Positions 50,864 to 64,000 of a stretch of DNA of 64,000 bases are shown in pieces. The notes beneath the pieces are model-generated. The model was not told the origin of the DNA. It made no database searches and saw only the letters and a program-made list of their open reading frames with translations. The position numbers and the translations under genes are program-made. The stretch is from Melanocharis versteri (Eukaryota > Chordata > Aves > Passeriformes > Melanocharitidae): assembly GCA_013397845.1 (NCBI GenBank), contig VZTG01009143.1, positions 186,001-250,000 on the forward strand, read 5' to 3'. Numbering within the stretch: the stretch's first letter is position 1; the number at the start of each line of letters is the position of its first letter.

Positions 50864-53800
50864 TATGCTCTCAGAAGTGATCTGGAGCTCGCATTGACCC
50901 AGGGCACACAGGTTTGCTCTGCAGGAAGCAGTGAGCTAGGAAAGAGCTGGGAGAGACAAGCTGGCAGCCTCAGGCTGCTCTGGCACAGCAAGCCTGTGTG
51001 TGACAGCTCCCAGCAGAGCTGGGTGTGCCAGTGGGACCTGCAGTGCTCTCACTGGGGCACCAGTTCTCATCCCTGCACACGGATTTCCTTCCCCACGCCC
51101 TGCCTGTGCAGGTACATCCCCAAATCTCACCGAAATTCACTGAAGTGGGTTCCCTGGTCTCTAGCCCAGGGGTGTGAAGACAAAGCACTGAACGTTCTGA
51201 ACACCCTGGAGTGTGAGAGAAAGGTGTGTGCTCACATTAGGGGACGTAAGAGTTGGGACAGATGCTGGCTGGTTAATACTCATCAATGTACAGCAGGGTC
51301 CTGAGCAGGAGGGAAGGAGACAGGGTCTGCTTGGCTGATGGTGGGGCTCTTAGGAGTCAACTTCAACCTGGGGAATAAGTTATGAGCCAAAGTTTCTGAA
51401 ATATAGGTAAGAAGGTTAGAAGACAAGTAAAGTAACGCTTAAAATTGGCAGTAACTGCATAAGAACAGGACAAGTCAGAACATGGACAGTGTCTTCTGTA
51501 AATAATGTTAAAAATGAGATTGGAGCTTAACAAAGCTGAAACAGTAAACAACAAATAAGAATCAATTTTAACTCCCCTATCTGATTTAAGTAACACTACT
51601 GCAAGTTCTTTACACTTCATTATGCAAACTTCTTCCCATTGATCTGACAAATCTGATTAAATGTTTCTAAGCACTCCCCAAGCTGAAATTGAGGTCATTC
51701 ACAAGATTATTTTCTATGACTCAAATGAGTATTGCATTAAAATAATTCAAAGCAGTGCAGCGTGTATATGAACAAGGATATGTGTTCACTAATGTTAAAT
51801 CAAAGTATTAATGGTAGATGCTGATTACAGGTTTTCAACAATCCAATTTTATGATATCTTTGTGAAAAACACCATGCCTCAAAACTTAGTAAAAGTTGCA
51901 ATGGTACAAAACCAAAAGCTGTCCCTTTGCAGAGGAAGGTTTCTTCAATATTAGACGGGGAGCAGAGCTGGGAAAAGTATTCCTAAAACCTACAACCCCT
52001 CTATGATACTTCTGACACTACTGCAAGTTACAGCAAATCTTCTTGTCAGGGGACAAAAGGTTCAGGACCAGAACTGCTGCAGGATCATGGGCTGTCACTG
52101 AAATTTAAAGCTTCCTTCTGTGCTCTCTCCGGAGCGAGGAGCAGAGGTCACAGCTCAGCTGCTGAGAGCCCCACTGCAGCCATGCTCAACCCTGCCACGG
52201 TAATACACACCAAGCTCTTAGGTCTGTGGAGAATATTTCTCACAGTGAAGGAAAGTGGTTGATTTTCCAGCTCAAGGACTTTTTACTCATCTGTAGGAAA
52301 GAATAGGTGTCTGACACGTGTCAGGAGGTCTGTGCCTCTGCCTGTTTCACCCTTCAGCTTCAGCCACTGTTGACAATCCAGAAGCACAAGTATTTCATGC
52401 CAGGTTTCTTCCCCTTCTTCTCCAGATTTTGGTTTAATTGCCCACAAAAAAGGCACCCTGACTGTTAAGATAATGGCAACACAAACTTCCAACATCAGTA
52501 TTAAAAATCCGTAAATCTGCTAATATTCAAATCTGCTCCCAAGGGAAAGCAGCAGCTCTGAGAGCCCAGTTGAACAGGTGTGCTTTGCTGCATACCAGGA
52601 AAGCCACGGGGTTGTTATGGCACCTCCAAAGCAGCAACAAGTTCTGAGTCCTAAAGCAAACCCCCACCAACAATCCTTTCTGAGTCAAACTTACTGATGT
52701 CAAACCCAATTCAATCCTCTTTACTCCTGCAGAATGCCAACAGGAGACAGACAGCATCTTAGACAGGTCTCAAGATACCATTTTTTTTCATGTTTATTCA
52801 ATTTCAGGAAAATTATATACTTCCCCTAAAACAAATTGTTTTGTCAATATTTCAAAAGAGTAAATACTGTGAGTCATACTTCTCTGAGTCATCCACATAG
52901 ATACTGATTTCAGGGAAAATCATACAATATCTGATTAAAGATTATTAATTACTCTTAGAGGATTAATTCTTTTTTATAGTACTCAACAGCTTTTGGGAGA
53001 ACATAAATCTTGTCAGATCAAATACTCCCACTAACAGAGTGGCAGAAATTGTTAACAACATACTTCTGAGCATGTTTTAAGCTTTGAACTCGATACCACA
53101 CAAGTTGCTGATTCTGAGAGACAGGAATACCCAGAAGCTACAGGGCAACATCAAACTGGAAAATACTTCCTTGATACTACACTTCTTAGTAAGTCATTAC
53201 CAATTACTTAGGGTGAGAAGCTACCTAGAGACTGATTCTCAGCCCGTGACACGATGCATTCTTTTAATACATATATACAATTAAAGCTGATAATGTTTCC
53301 AAAAGGATAAGGATGGACAGAATAGAAAAGAGTGAACAATAACTATAAAGTTTTCTTGGTAAACTGAACTCAAAGGGTTCTTCCAAACAGCCAAATACAA
53401 GGTTTGTGATGTCAAAATTAAACATCATAATCTCTGACTAAGGGACCTAAAGAATTGCCAGCAGTAACTATCTCAATATCAGTTACCAATTCACAAGTTG
53501 AACCAATAACTGAAATTTATTATCTGTGGTTTGCAGAGAAGTATATTAGATGGTCATTACTCTAAATGTTACTGCTTGTAAAATCTATGAGCAACAAGTG
53601 CTGCAGAAATCATTGGTGTTGAGCTTCCCCCATGTAATCTTATAATAAATTACATCAATCATAATGCTGCTGGCTGCCATTATTGACAGATTTGTAAATT
53701 GGAGTTCGTTCTTTGATGTTTCTGCAATTCTAACTTTGATACCTGAAGCATATCAGGAAAAAAAATCTATATTAGACAACAACGGACTTGTCAAATTTCT

Positions 53801-56267
53801 CACACTTGATTTAAAACAAAGCCTCAGTGGGTTTGATCAATGATGTTCTATGCTGATCCTGGACACAATTATTAACAACATCACTAGCATGTATATAAAT
53901 AAACTTTCACCATGTCCCATGTAAAATTACAAACCTGTAATAATTGAAACTTAGAGAAGCCAACCCAATGTCAGCTTGCTGCACTTTAGTTTATGGCTTT
54001 GCAGAGCTCATACATCACTCCTTTGTAAACACTCTGTTGGCCTTGATGCAGTGCAGCTTCTCTCAGTAGAAAAACAAAAGCATTTTTAATTATCCCAATG
54101 AGAGGCATAAGTGAGGAAAAACAATGCTATTCATTAAACCTTTCCTAATTGATTTTTTACACAGTCCTTTTTAACCCAGTAAAGCGCAACCTAAAAGCTA
54201 AGTAAAACTATTATTATTATTCAATTTTAAGTTTACCAAAGAAGAAAATGCCGTGGAACTTGTATCAATTTAAAGAAAGAATGTACAGCTATTTTCTGGC
54301 ACATTTGTAGCATAAATAGAAAGAAACATGGATTAGAAGACCAAGCTCGCAATTTGCAATCTTAAAACAGAGATAGGGTGAAGAATTAGGAAAAAAAAAA
54401 AGCACTTTCAAATCTCAAAGACTGTGGTTTGGAAGCATCTTTGTAGTAATGTTTCATATAATGGTAGATATTTGGAACAAAATGAGTCTGTTCTTTTTCC
54501 TGGAAACAGGGTACAATGTGCAGTAAAAATGTTTAAGAACCAGATCAGAGTACTCTCAGTTTCCATTTTAGGAAAAAGATAAAGTAATTTGTTTGCCTCT
54601 GATGGCATCTCCACTTCTTCTAATTCTATTAACTGAACTCTGCCAGAAATTATATACTCATAAACCCACTTATGAGGTGTAAACATTTGTCTTTGCAATA
54701 ATTCAGCAAACACAGCGCGCCAGGTATCTTCAAAGCATTTCTCTTCTCTGTAACTGGATTATAATGGCTAATTTTGTTAAGAGCTGATTCCTGAAATAGT
54801 GGCATTATCACTGTCATATGACAAAGATGGGCAGAGTGAAGGCAGAGGACACTGAGTGAGGCTCAGTGCACTCTGCAGAGCTTGGAAACATGAGAAATAA
54901 TTGAGTAATTCCTTCTTGGACAAACCAAAATGTCTTTCCCAACTGCTGCAACCACTGAAGTTTTGCAGCACATTTCACACACCCACCTCTGCTGAAGGAT
55001 ATTTAAGAAGCACTTCTCTAATAAGTTCTAAAAATAAATAGCATGAAGTCTAAAAATTACAGCAAAAGATTTTAAGGAAAGGGTACTACAGTACACATCA
55101 CATGGTATCAACAAGAAATTTTTAAATCCCACTGAATTCCAGAGAATACTGAAACATTTCTTTCATTTGAGTAGTTTAAATGAACATATAAAAAGCATGT
55201 AAAAAGCATATAGGGGGACATCCTTAAATGGTTTCCTGACAAAGGAAATGATCTTCAAATCCAAAATAAAACCTGAATTCCAGATTAGGTTTAATTACAG
55301 ATCTAATGTGAAAGTTTAGCCTCAAAGAGAAACCATTGACAATCTTGAAAAAAAAATAGAAAATGGATCCAGTCCAATTGCTAAGCATTAAAACGAAATG
55401 AGACAGTAAGCCATCCAAAGTTTCAAAAGACAAAATGTTCACAGGAACCATTTGTCTGAGGGAAGTCTCGTGCAATGAGAAGCAATGTTTTGAAGCTGAT
55501 AAATAAGAACAGGATGAGATTTTACTGGAACAAGGATGCTGAACACGAACTCCCAGCAGCAAAGTCAGGGGACAGCATCCCGTGACACACGTCTTTGCCA
55601 AATCACCTGGGATCTCAAGCAGCCTTGCACCGTGACCCTTATGTTCACTGGGTAAACCAAAACACAGAAAATGAGGTGAAATGCCAAAGCACTCAGGACA
55701 ACCAGGACTAGGAACCAACCCCTTAATTCCACTGCCTTCCAACATTTCTTACAAAGCAGCAACAAAGGGCTCTAAGAGGCTTCTGGTGTTCATCCTCTCT
55801 GGACAGAGTTCACTAACACAGTAACTTTTATTTTTAGAAGTATGAGCGCCTGGTAATAGGCTTGATAATACAAAGTATCTCATGCAGTTATTGTATTTTT
55901 ATTACATGCTGGTAACCAGTGCTAACACTGATACAAAAAAACCCTATTCCCTCCTCACATGTTACTTTTTCTTCTTGTATTTCCACTTCTTCATTATCAC
56001 AAGGTACCATAATTCAAAAAAGGATCAATTCCTAAAAACACTATCATAAAATATACCTAATAAAAAGTCCTGGCAACCAAATAAAAACTGTGTTTTAAAA
56101 GTCTACACTAAAATTATTAAGGAACAATTTTATTCCTAAAAACAATGACCCTAAGATTTTTTTTTTTTTTAATCCAAAATGCTGTAAATATGTTATGGTC
56201 AGTTGATTATTTTGGTTGATAATGAAACTGTAACCTGTGAAAATACTAATCTCATTAACTAAAGAAA

Positions 56268-56320
56268 GGGGGGGGGGGGGGGGGGGGNNNNNNNNNNNNN
56301 NNNNNNNNNNNNNNNNNNNN
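56268..56320. other. Poly(G) run of 20 followed by a 33-base N gap
   Basis: Twenty consecutive G at 56268-56287 run directly into 33 N (56288-56320), after which the sequence resumes AAGGGGAAGAAGAAAAAA. Purine-rich on both sides, so the unsequenced part is probably a longer poly(G)/poly-purine repeat. The true gap size is unknown. Confidence 0.9.
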
Positions 56321-57260
56321 AAGGGGAAGAAGAAAAAACTGTGTGGCATTAATCTTATGCAGAGATTCTAAATTATCCATTTTATTATCCTACAGAGATT
56401 TATACTCCCATTATCTCTTACACCCACATAAGACAAAGCAAGTGTAAATCTGTCTTTCTCCGTGCAGGGAATTTCTTAATGCTGTATTAGAGAGATAATT
56501 ATTCTACCCCCATATCTCATAACATTGTTTTTTTAACAACCAGAAGCACTCTGAGTTAATACAAAGACAGATGTTTTGACTGAGAGCAACTATGGATATG
56601 TGCTGAAACTAAAAATTAAAACCCCATATGAATAAATACTGAAATGTCCATTAATCCTTATTCTAAGGGTGATCTTCCACCACCAAGTAAGTTGCTTGGT
56701 CAGGATTGCCTCTAAATATTTGCAGCAGCCAAAGGAATTACATTTCTGTACAACTTTCATGGGTTAATTTATTCAAATTGCAAAACACCCAATTCCTTCT
56801 TCTGTTAATCGTACATAGGGTAGAGCTATCACAACTGTGCCAATTCACACTCATATAAACAACAGAAGTACAGGCTGAGTGCATCTAAATTGAGACACAG
56901 TTTTTAACAATACAAATGGTATGAGAAAAAAAATTTGCAAATATGTCAAATTTGTATTTGATGTATTTTCCTATATCATCCCCCAATATGACACACATCA
57001 TCCATTCAGCTGTGATGGGATTCTGACTGAAAAGTTACCTGCCAGCCATCTGCACGTGGTAACTACTGGCTCAAACTATTAACAAATTTCAGCTGTCATG
57101 ATGTTCCCTGGAGAACAAGGTGGTGTCTGACTTAGATACAGTCAAGATTTTTGGGTCAGTATAAATTAAATGCATGCTGTGACTTAGAGATTTAACAGGT
57201 AAGCCAGTTTAACCACTGAAAAATACTGTAAAGAACTCCTGAAAATTCTTAATTGGTATT
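56321..57260. other. Intergenic DNA, nothing recognised
   Basis: AT-rich sequence between the gap and a CR1 remnant. No open frame or repeat of note. Confidence 0.6.
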
Positions 57261-57349
57261 TCTAGAATCAAACAGGATGGTTTGGGTTGAAGAGGCATTA
57301 GAGATCACGTAGTTCCAAGCCCCCTGCCACGAGCAGGGACCTTCCACTC
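57261..57349 (-). mobile_element. Short CR1 LINE remnant
   Basis: TCTAGAATCAAACAGGATGG, then GGTTTGGGTTGAAGAGGC and CCCCCTGCCACGAGCAGGGA match the reverse complement of a CR1 3' end (the usual form reads GGTTTGGGTTGGAAGGGACC followed by CCCCCTGCCATGGGCAGGGA). About 90 bp remain, so only the last part of the element survives. Confidence 0.85.
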
Positions 57350-60300
57350 AAAGGACATTGTAAAGTTTGCAAATTGCACAGTAACAGATTTATTTCATGG
57401 AGCTGGGCTGTCACACGGCTACACTTGCCATTTGGTAAATGCACATTACTGGGTTTGGCAGGAATTAATATTGTCATGCAAGGCAGCAGAGTTTAATGAA
57501 TTGCAAACCCATGTACCTGAAGCAGCAGGAACACACCCTCGAGAATACTCTCATCTTGACGCTTGGGAAGGTTTGCATACAAAACTCCTCAAATGGAAAC
57601 ACAAAACTGGCTCCTCGAGCAAAAATTATAATTCACAGACTGAAGTTTTCATTGAAGCTGAGATGCACCCCATAGAGCTGGGGGAAGAGGGGACACATTC
57701 CCTCCTCCATCCACTCCCCCACAGCCGTCTCGGACCTGGTGCAGCGAAGGGCAGCTTTAGGGATGATATTATGCCAGCCTTTCTTCCAGTTTACAGCCAC
57801 CTGTGCCCAACAGAACTCTAACCAGCAGCTGCTCAGGAACTCTCCAAGCAAGCAATCCCTTGCTGTGGTTCTAGGTCTCCCCAGGATAGAACTCCTCAGG
57901 GAAACCCCAAACCATCTGGTTAGCCCAGCTTTCAACTTGCTTTGATCCAACAAAGCGGCTCAAAGCAGTGAGAGAACAAAAACTACAGAAATGCCTCTTG
58001 GTATTTTGCATATATTGAAGCAGATATGATCCCGGTCTGGTTGATGTAAATCCAGAAGTGCTTTGCTGAGGACAGGGATGCAGGCCAGGGAACCTGATTT
58101 TGCTGCTCTGCCCCATATTAAGCACAGCTGGTTTTAAAGTAAACAAAGAAAATACCACCACCGTGCAAAAAACTTCATCTCCTATAAATTAGCATGGCTC
58201 TGCTGAAGTCAACTGGGTTATAAAAATTTACATCAACTGCAGATTTCCTGCCGTATGTGATGAAGAGTGTTCTGTTTGCTCCCCTGGGTCTCAGCTCAGG
58301 CTCTGTATGAATACAAAGGAGGTTTTTCCCTACATGAGTACCAACACATTTTCTCCTGAGTCACATATCCTTGGCTTCTACACACTGCACATTGCCAAGA
58401 TGACTAAAACACCTTTAAAAAGTATTTAAATGTTTTCTTCAATAAAAAACATCAATGACATGATTTTCTTACACTGTTAGAAAACTCGCCTCGTTTTATT
58501 GCTGCTTATTGCACCAGAATGTTAAAAATGAAATTTGCTGTAGCGAGCAGGTCTCAGGATAATATACAGCACTGAATCAAATGGAAAGGAAACTTTGAGA
58601 CAGAGCAACCAGCACCCCTGAAAAGGCCACACAAAATGACGTGGTATGACAGACTTAGCCAGGAATTACAAGGAACAGGATACCAATAAAATTATGATGA
58701 AAAACATTACGAGTCTGCACACATGTAATTAACTGTAATCTTGGAACCAATGTTATTCTTACATCAATTTTATGGATTGAAATTTATATGCAAATACTTG
58801 GATTTCAGAACAATAAAACAGAGTAAGATGCCCTCCACTAACAAGCAGGACACACTACATCAGAGCCCTGAAGCTGAAAATCTGTTTTTCAAAGAAAGCA
58901 AAGGTCACATCTGGATGTCAGTAAAAATCACGTTATTATGTTTTCATAGAAGAACGTAGCATTAGTATTTTCAGAGCATGTGCAGTACATAATTTGCCAT
59001 TTTCAGGGAAGAGTATACATCTTAACAAGTCCAGATACTCTGCGTATATTATTGCATTGTCTCATAGGAAAAAAAACAACTCCTAAGCAGACAAGGGCGC
59101 CTATCCAATTTCAGATAATGCTCACATAGTCTGTCTTGAAAAGTGTTATTGACTTCTAAAGTCAGGCATGTACAAGTTAGAAAGCATCAGAATTAGATCT
59201 GTTTGTGATTATTCAATTTAGCAAATCCATGTGTGTATGCTGGAACCCTGGGCTCTTACCTTGCCTGTCACATGATCTCTAATTTTAGTGCACAACAGTC
59301 ATTCCTCATGTTAGGTTTGCTGCAGTTACACAAAGGGTATCCTTTTAATACAGAAAATGTTTTATTCTTAAAGGCTTATTTCTGCTGCACAGAAGCCAGT
59401 ACCAAAATGTCAGTCAAATCCAGTGAGATGATGATTAGTCATATTAAATCCTGCTTGAAATTCTACAGATCTTTGTGGCTTACTAATACTGCTTACAACA
59501 GCAGAGGGGTTGGTGCAGAGGGACAAGCTCCCCTCATTCCCAGGAAAGCCATCTGCAAACCCAGTGATGTGTGGGAGTGCTCGGGTCTCGCAGTGACACA
59601 TCTAAAGAGCCTCAGCAGACCTGCAGGCTGAAACCAGCTCAAATAAGAGGTTACCAGCTCCTCCAGATAGGTGAAAATGTTCTGTTTAAAGATTCTCAAC
59701 CAACTCTAACCAGCAACGTGTCCATCAGAAAGCTCAAATATAAATTCAGGCTTTGGTAATGTCAGAGCAAGAGCAGTGGGGTCTTGAGGAGACAGGCCTG
59801 GTGAAGCTAAGATTTGTATGATAGCAGTTCTAGGAACTAACCAAAAAGTAGGATACCATTCACAAAAATAAACTGAACAGCGTCATGTATAGTTAAGAAA
59901 TAAAAGAAAAATAATTCCCTTTTCCCTTTTTTTCTCTCCCTTTTTTAATAACTTATATCTGAATAAGAACTTCACTTAATGGAAAGCTAACACCGTTCCT
60001 CTAATTTTGCATTTGATGCAATTTCTATTCGTTTAAACAGATTATGAGATATTGCAGCAGGAGGATCTCTCTCTGTAAAAGCAGAACATTAGGAATTGTA
60101 ATGTAGAAAATGGGGGTAAACTACCTTCATTTTTGTATATAAAAGTACTGAATAATTCAATTTCAAAAAAAGGAACATTAGAATTATAGTGGCATCAACT
60201 AGTGAAAAAAAAAAATTAGCCTTAATGTGGTTACCAGTCTAATGCTGCTGGAAGCAAATAATAAAAGCAGAAATTCCTAGCAGAGGTTTCTCAGAATACT

Positions 60301-63300
60301 CACCACATTCTACCTGGAAGCTGTGGTGGAGATGTTTGTTTTCTTGGGAAACAGGAGCAGTTGGAGACAGAGGAAGCAGTAGAGCATTTGAACAGAGAAC
60401 TGGCCCAGACCTCTGAATTGATTGGTTCTCCCTCCAGCAGCACCATCTGCTTTCCAGAAGACCTTGGAAAATTTTTTCTTTTCTCTCTGTTTCAATCTTC
60501 TCACCTGCAGACAGGTACGAGAAGCCTCTGAAAAGCCTTTTTTAAAACCCACAGACAGAAAGCACTGTAAGAATTATCCCTTCCCACCACTAAGTGCTCA
60601 CAATGCAACGGAGTCTGCAAGATCTAAGCAATCTTTTCATGTCCTTAATTCACGTTTAAGTTTCTTAATGCATTCCTGAGCTATAATCATGTGCTGGTTT
60701 GGAAGATATATGACCACAATTCACGCTGCTTTAATGATTAAGGAACACTAATATGGCTCTGGGAAACCACATGCAACATAACTCATCCTCCCCTGGTACA
60801 CCTGGGTCCCTATATTGGATTGCAAAACAAGCAATAAAACCCCACAAACAGCTGGAGCAGAATGGCAGTTATCAAATAAAACATCTACACAAATATTTAG
60901 ATTCTATACCACAACAGCATTTTATTTTACTCCATCCACCATGCAATGATCAAAAATACACCATTTTAACTAGTAATCAATACACTTTGCTGAAGTTACC
61001 AGAATATACTCATAGATTTGAAAGCCTACATTAAAATGGCAAATTGCAGGGGAAAAAAAAGTACAAAGTGCAGAACATAATCTTCAAATGTGGATGTTTA
61101 AATAGCATAAACAAATGTTGGAGATTGAGAGGATTGAGAGCACAGCACTGCCAAGTTTTACTGCAGTCTCCGAGCAGGTGGATTCAGAGAGGGAATGACT
61201 GTAAGAAGTGGCTGTAGAAGCAGTTCTGCTCTTACCTGTGTAACCTGTGGCCAGGAAACCCAGCTGAGATCCCCCTGAATTGTCCATCCTAGTGCAGCTG
61301 AGCATGTGAGGGTCATCCTGTGTAATATCCACTGCCATTTCCAGAGTGTTTCTGATGATAAAAATCAAATTTTGTTCATGTATGCACTTTTTTTTTTTTA
61401 AATTTGAAAACTAAGTCTACAATATCATTCAAAAGGCATCTATTCTTAACATTGGTATCTCTTCCCTCTTTTAATTATTCTGAGAACTAAATGGATGTAG
61501 CAAGTAATACTCTCTAAAATACCCAAGATTGTAAAATAATTCTGCAAGATGTCTTACACTGCACTGAAAACAAACTGAAATAAGAGACATTTACCCCCCC
61601 AAAAAACCCACACATGAATAAGATACAAAAATTAACTTTAATCTGCTCAAGTTTTTTAAGCATCCAGTAGGCTATAGCAACAAAATAGTGTGTGCAGTTA
61701 TACGTCTGCTGAGACAGATAACAACTGAAAATAAAAAGATTATCCCTTTTATCAGCACAGGTAGGTAAATATGTTCCACTCCTTAATGATTTGGCAGCTA
61801 TTACAAAGTAATTATCAACTTGTGAGGTTAGGAGATGGAACAAAAAAGCGGATTGCTGCTCAACATTCAATTTTCAGTGCTTTGTTTCAAGAAATATGTG
61901 ACAGCAGTTTCTTTTTTAAAACTAGGACTGTACTCTTGTTACTCCTGAAGTGAACAAGACCTTAGCAATAAACCCCTTCCGAACTTCGGGGAAGTCTTGG
62001 GTCTGCCTTGAACCACTGCAGTTACTTCATTTGTTCTACATTTATCCAGAACTACACAGTCTAGATCATAATTTCAGTTCCATGATTAGAAATTCAAATC
62101 TTGCAAACAGTCTCTTCATGACAAGGCAGACACAGAAAACTTCACGCTTGCTGCAATTGCTTAACACCCAGGAAATCAGGTTTGCAATTCAGAACCAAAA
62201 AGAACACCAGTTTTCGTAGGAATAGGGAAGAGAGAAAGTCAGAAACATCCTGTGAGGATTTGGAAGAGATTATGGGATCATTTACCTAGGTGAACTGACA
62301 TATTAAGCATCTTACATCAGGACTATTTATGCTGTGTTCTTTTTTGCTTCAGAGTCCAAATGCAGATGCTGCTTTCAATTTGTAAAGTCTAGGCAGAAAG
62401 CTGCAGACTGCTCTTGACACAGAACCATCATACTGGAGCGCACTCTAACCCACATTTCTTAATTTCTGTTGCCAGCATGAAGCCCATTTCCTCCCCAGAA
62501 TTTTGCATGAAATAGATTTGGACTGGAGGCCAAAGTCGTGAGAGCTGACGGCAGTTAACTCATCTTGTTGCAGTTGTTATAAACAGGGTTGAAGGATATC
62601 TGTTCTCACAACTATCAGTTGTCATTTTCACATAACATTTTTCACAATGTGAAGGTGCTCACAGAATCAGGCAATGCTTCATTTTTAATATGTACAGAAT
62701 CAAGAGACAGCTTAATTTCTTCTTTAAAAGGAGGAAAAATCTAAAAAGCACTGAAAAGCAAATTTATTCCCTTTTAAAAGTGCTTTCAAAGAGAGTGTTA
62801 ACAGCTGATTTATTTTATTCCTCCTACATTCGTCTGTTTGTCTTTATCATTTCACTCTGAGGAAAAGCTGTTCCACTGTTTTAACTTGTGGGCTGTTATT
62901 TTTTTTAGACTGACTCGCGTTGTCACATCCAGTTCCTCTGTAAATCACTCCATAAGGCTCTGCACCTTTCCTGGGTTTTACTTCTCCTACTGTTATCTGT
63001 CAAGTCTGCACCAGAACAATGATTCCACTCATTTCAACTGCTGTGCCATATGTCAGTGATATGGTTCCAAAACGCTTTTTAAGCTTTGCATTCTGGATAA
63101 ACACTCTCACACATGTTTATTCCCAGCAGCAGCTGCCTGCAGGATCCGTGTTGTGCTGGGCACCTGGAAGGATCCAGCCTCAGCCACAAGTGCCAGTGAC
63201 ACACATGCATTTATTTCCTACTTACTCCATGTGGAATTCGCTGTCACTTCTACCACCCATCAGCAGGTGAGATGAGCAGCTTTAAAACATCCATTTCCAA

Positions 63301-64000
63301 ATGCCCTCCTACCTTCTGCTGTATGGGATTGCCTCCGTGAAGGAGCATTTTTGGCCTTTCACTAGGCAAAAAAAAAAAAAAACAAACCAAAGCAGAACCC
63401 AGGAGAACCATTTTGCCTGGAAATGGAAGCAATTAAGTTGGATGGCAAAGCTCACAGCAGCCATTCAGCTATGAGGATATCTTTTCAGTGAAACACGGAA
63501 ATCAAGTTAAAGAAAAAAAGTCTGATTTTTGTAGGTTTTACAAGTACACTGGCATGGCTGTGAGGATCACCATCAAAATGCAGCTTTTATTATGTTATTC
63601 ATTTGATTCAGGTCTGCTTTTCAAATTAAACTATGTTGTCTATGTGGCCTTTTATCCCAAATATGTTGATGACTTTACCACCTCTAAGCCTTAAGGAAAG
63701 CTGTTTTCTAATTGGGGTGGAAGACATCATCAAGAATTAACAATCTGGATTCACTTTCTTGCTCTAACACAAAAACTTTGCTATATTCAAGTTCTATGGC
63801 TTCTCTTTGCCTTTGTTTTCAGAGTGTGAAAAGCAAGTAGTTTCTGCACTTACTGCATGGTACTGTAAGGCTTTATTAATTCAGGCCTTGTTTTCTCATT
63901 CCTTACAGCATCATTTCTACCACAAGTTCCATTAATTCTAGTAAAAATTCTCAGGAGGATATCTATTGCTCTTTCTGCAGGACAGAGAAAATTTTTCATT
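57350..64000. other. Intergenic DNA, no gene recognised
   Basis: AT-rich, with short poly(T) near 61388 and poly(A) near 63367. The frame at 57432-57821 (plus, 129 residues) has no recognisable domain and is overlapped by minus-strand frames. No exon, RNA gene or transposon supported. Confidence 0.65.

Larger units (their letters stand above)
36594..56267. other. Long intergenic stretch, no gene recognised
   Basis: About 20 kb of AT-rich DNA. Open frames are short and lack recognisable domains, and I find no pair of splice-compatible exons. Several stretches rich in TAATTA/ATTTA-like words (36730-36900, 40120-40700, 41130-41340, 48590-48680, 53630-53710) look like distal noncoding element candidates but cannot be told from AT-rich background without alignment. 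A GC-rich patch occurs at about 50880-51130. Confidence 0.65.

Noticed and set aside
55224..55745. 173-residue minus-strand frame
   Set aside because: No recognisable domain, overlaps another frame of similar quality, and no flanking exon evidence.
57432..57821. 129-residue plus-strand frame near the CR1 remnant
   Set aside because: No recognisable domain and no splice context; overlapped by minus-strand frames.
1..64000. Endogenous retrovirus, CRISPR array, tRNA or rRNA genes
   Set aside because: I saw no retroviral protein motifs or paired long terminal repeats, no regularly spaced repeats and no tRNA or rRNA-like sequence, although small degraded pieces could escape reading by eye.

Overview
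The window is a piece of vertebrate nuclear genome, most likely from a bird. It contains one gene with split coding exons and consensus splice sites, long AT-rich stretches without coding potential, and three CR1-type LINE fragments with the 3' ends typical of avian CR1 (ending in copies of an ATTCTATG-like octamer). There are no operons, ribosome binding sites, CRISPR arrays, rRNA genes or recognisable tRNA genes.

The single gene I can support is NPTX2 (neuronal pentraxin 2, also called Narp), on the minus strand. Its five coding exons lie at 33611-34027 (exon 1, 5' end incomplete), 32011-32227, 28592-28836, 26815-26994 and 25370-25597 (stop codon at 25370-25372). I checked each junction by hand: all introns are GT-AG and the phases (0, 1, 0, 0) join into one open frame of 419 residues, counted from the glycine codon at 34000. 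That matches the roughly 430-residue family length minus a signal peptide. Exons 1 and 2 encode the N-terminal cysteine-bearing and coiled-coil region. Exons 3 to 5 encode the pentraxin domain, which carries the H-x-C-x-T-W-x-T pentraxin signature and the calcium-site residues. The start codon and hydrophobic signal peptide are missing, and an ambiguous base (N at 34029) sits exactly where they should be, so this looks like an assembly defect in a very GC-rich first exon.

Layout by region: 1-24100 is downstream intergenic DNA with a 47-base poly(A) tract at 18780-18826 and some small simple repeats. About 24100-25369 is the probable 3' UTR. 25370-34027 is the NPTX2 body, with a minus-oriented CR1 in intron 3. 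About 33480-34340 is a CpG island covering exon 1 and the presumed promoter. 34340-64000 is upstream intergenic DNA with a plus-oriented, internally deleted CR1 at about 36150-36593, a tiny CR1 remnant at about 57261-57349, and an assembly gap (20 G followed by 33 N) at 56268-56320.

I found no second protein-coding gene in the roughly 24 kb downstream or 30 kb upstream. The other open frames are short, lack recognisable domains and are best read as chance. Several AT-rich, homeodomain-motif-like stretches are offered as candidate conserved noncoding elements, but only an alignment could show whether they are conserved. I see no convincing new biological system here. The most useful observations are the defective NPTX2 start, the unusual pure poly(A) tract and the isolation of the gene.
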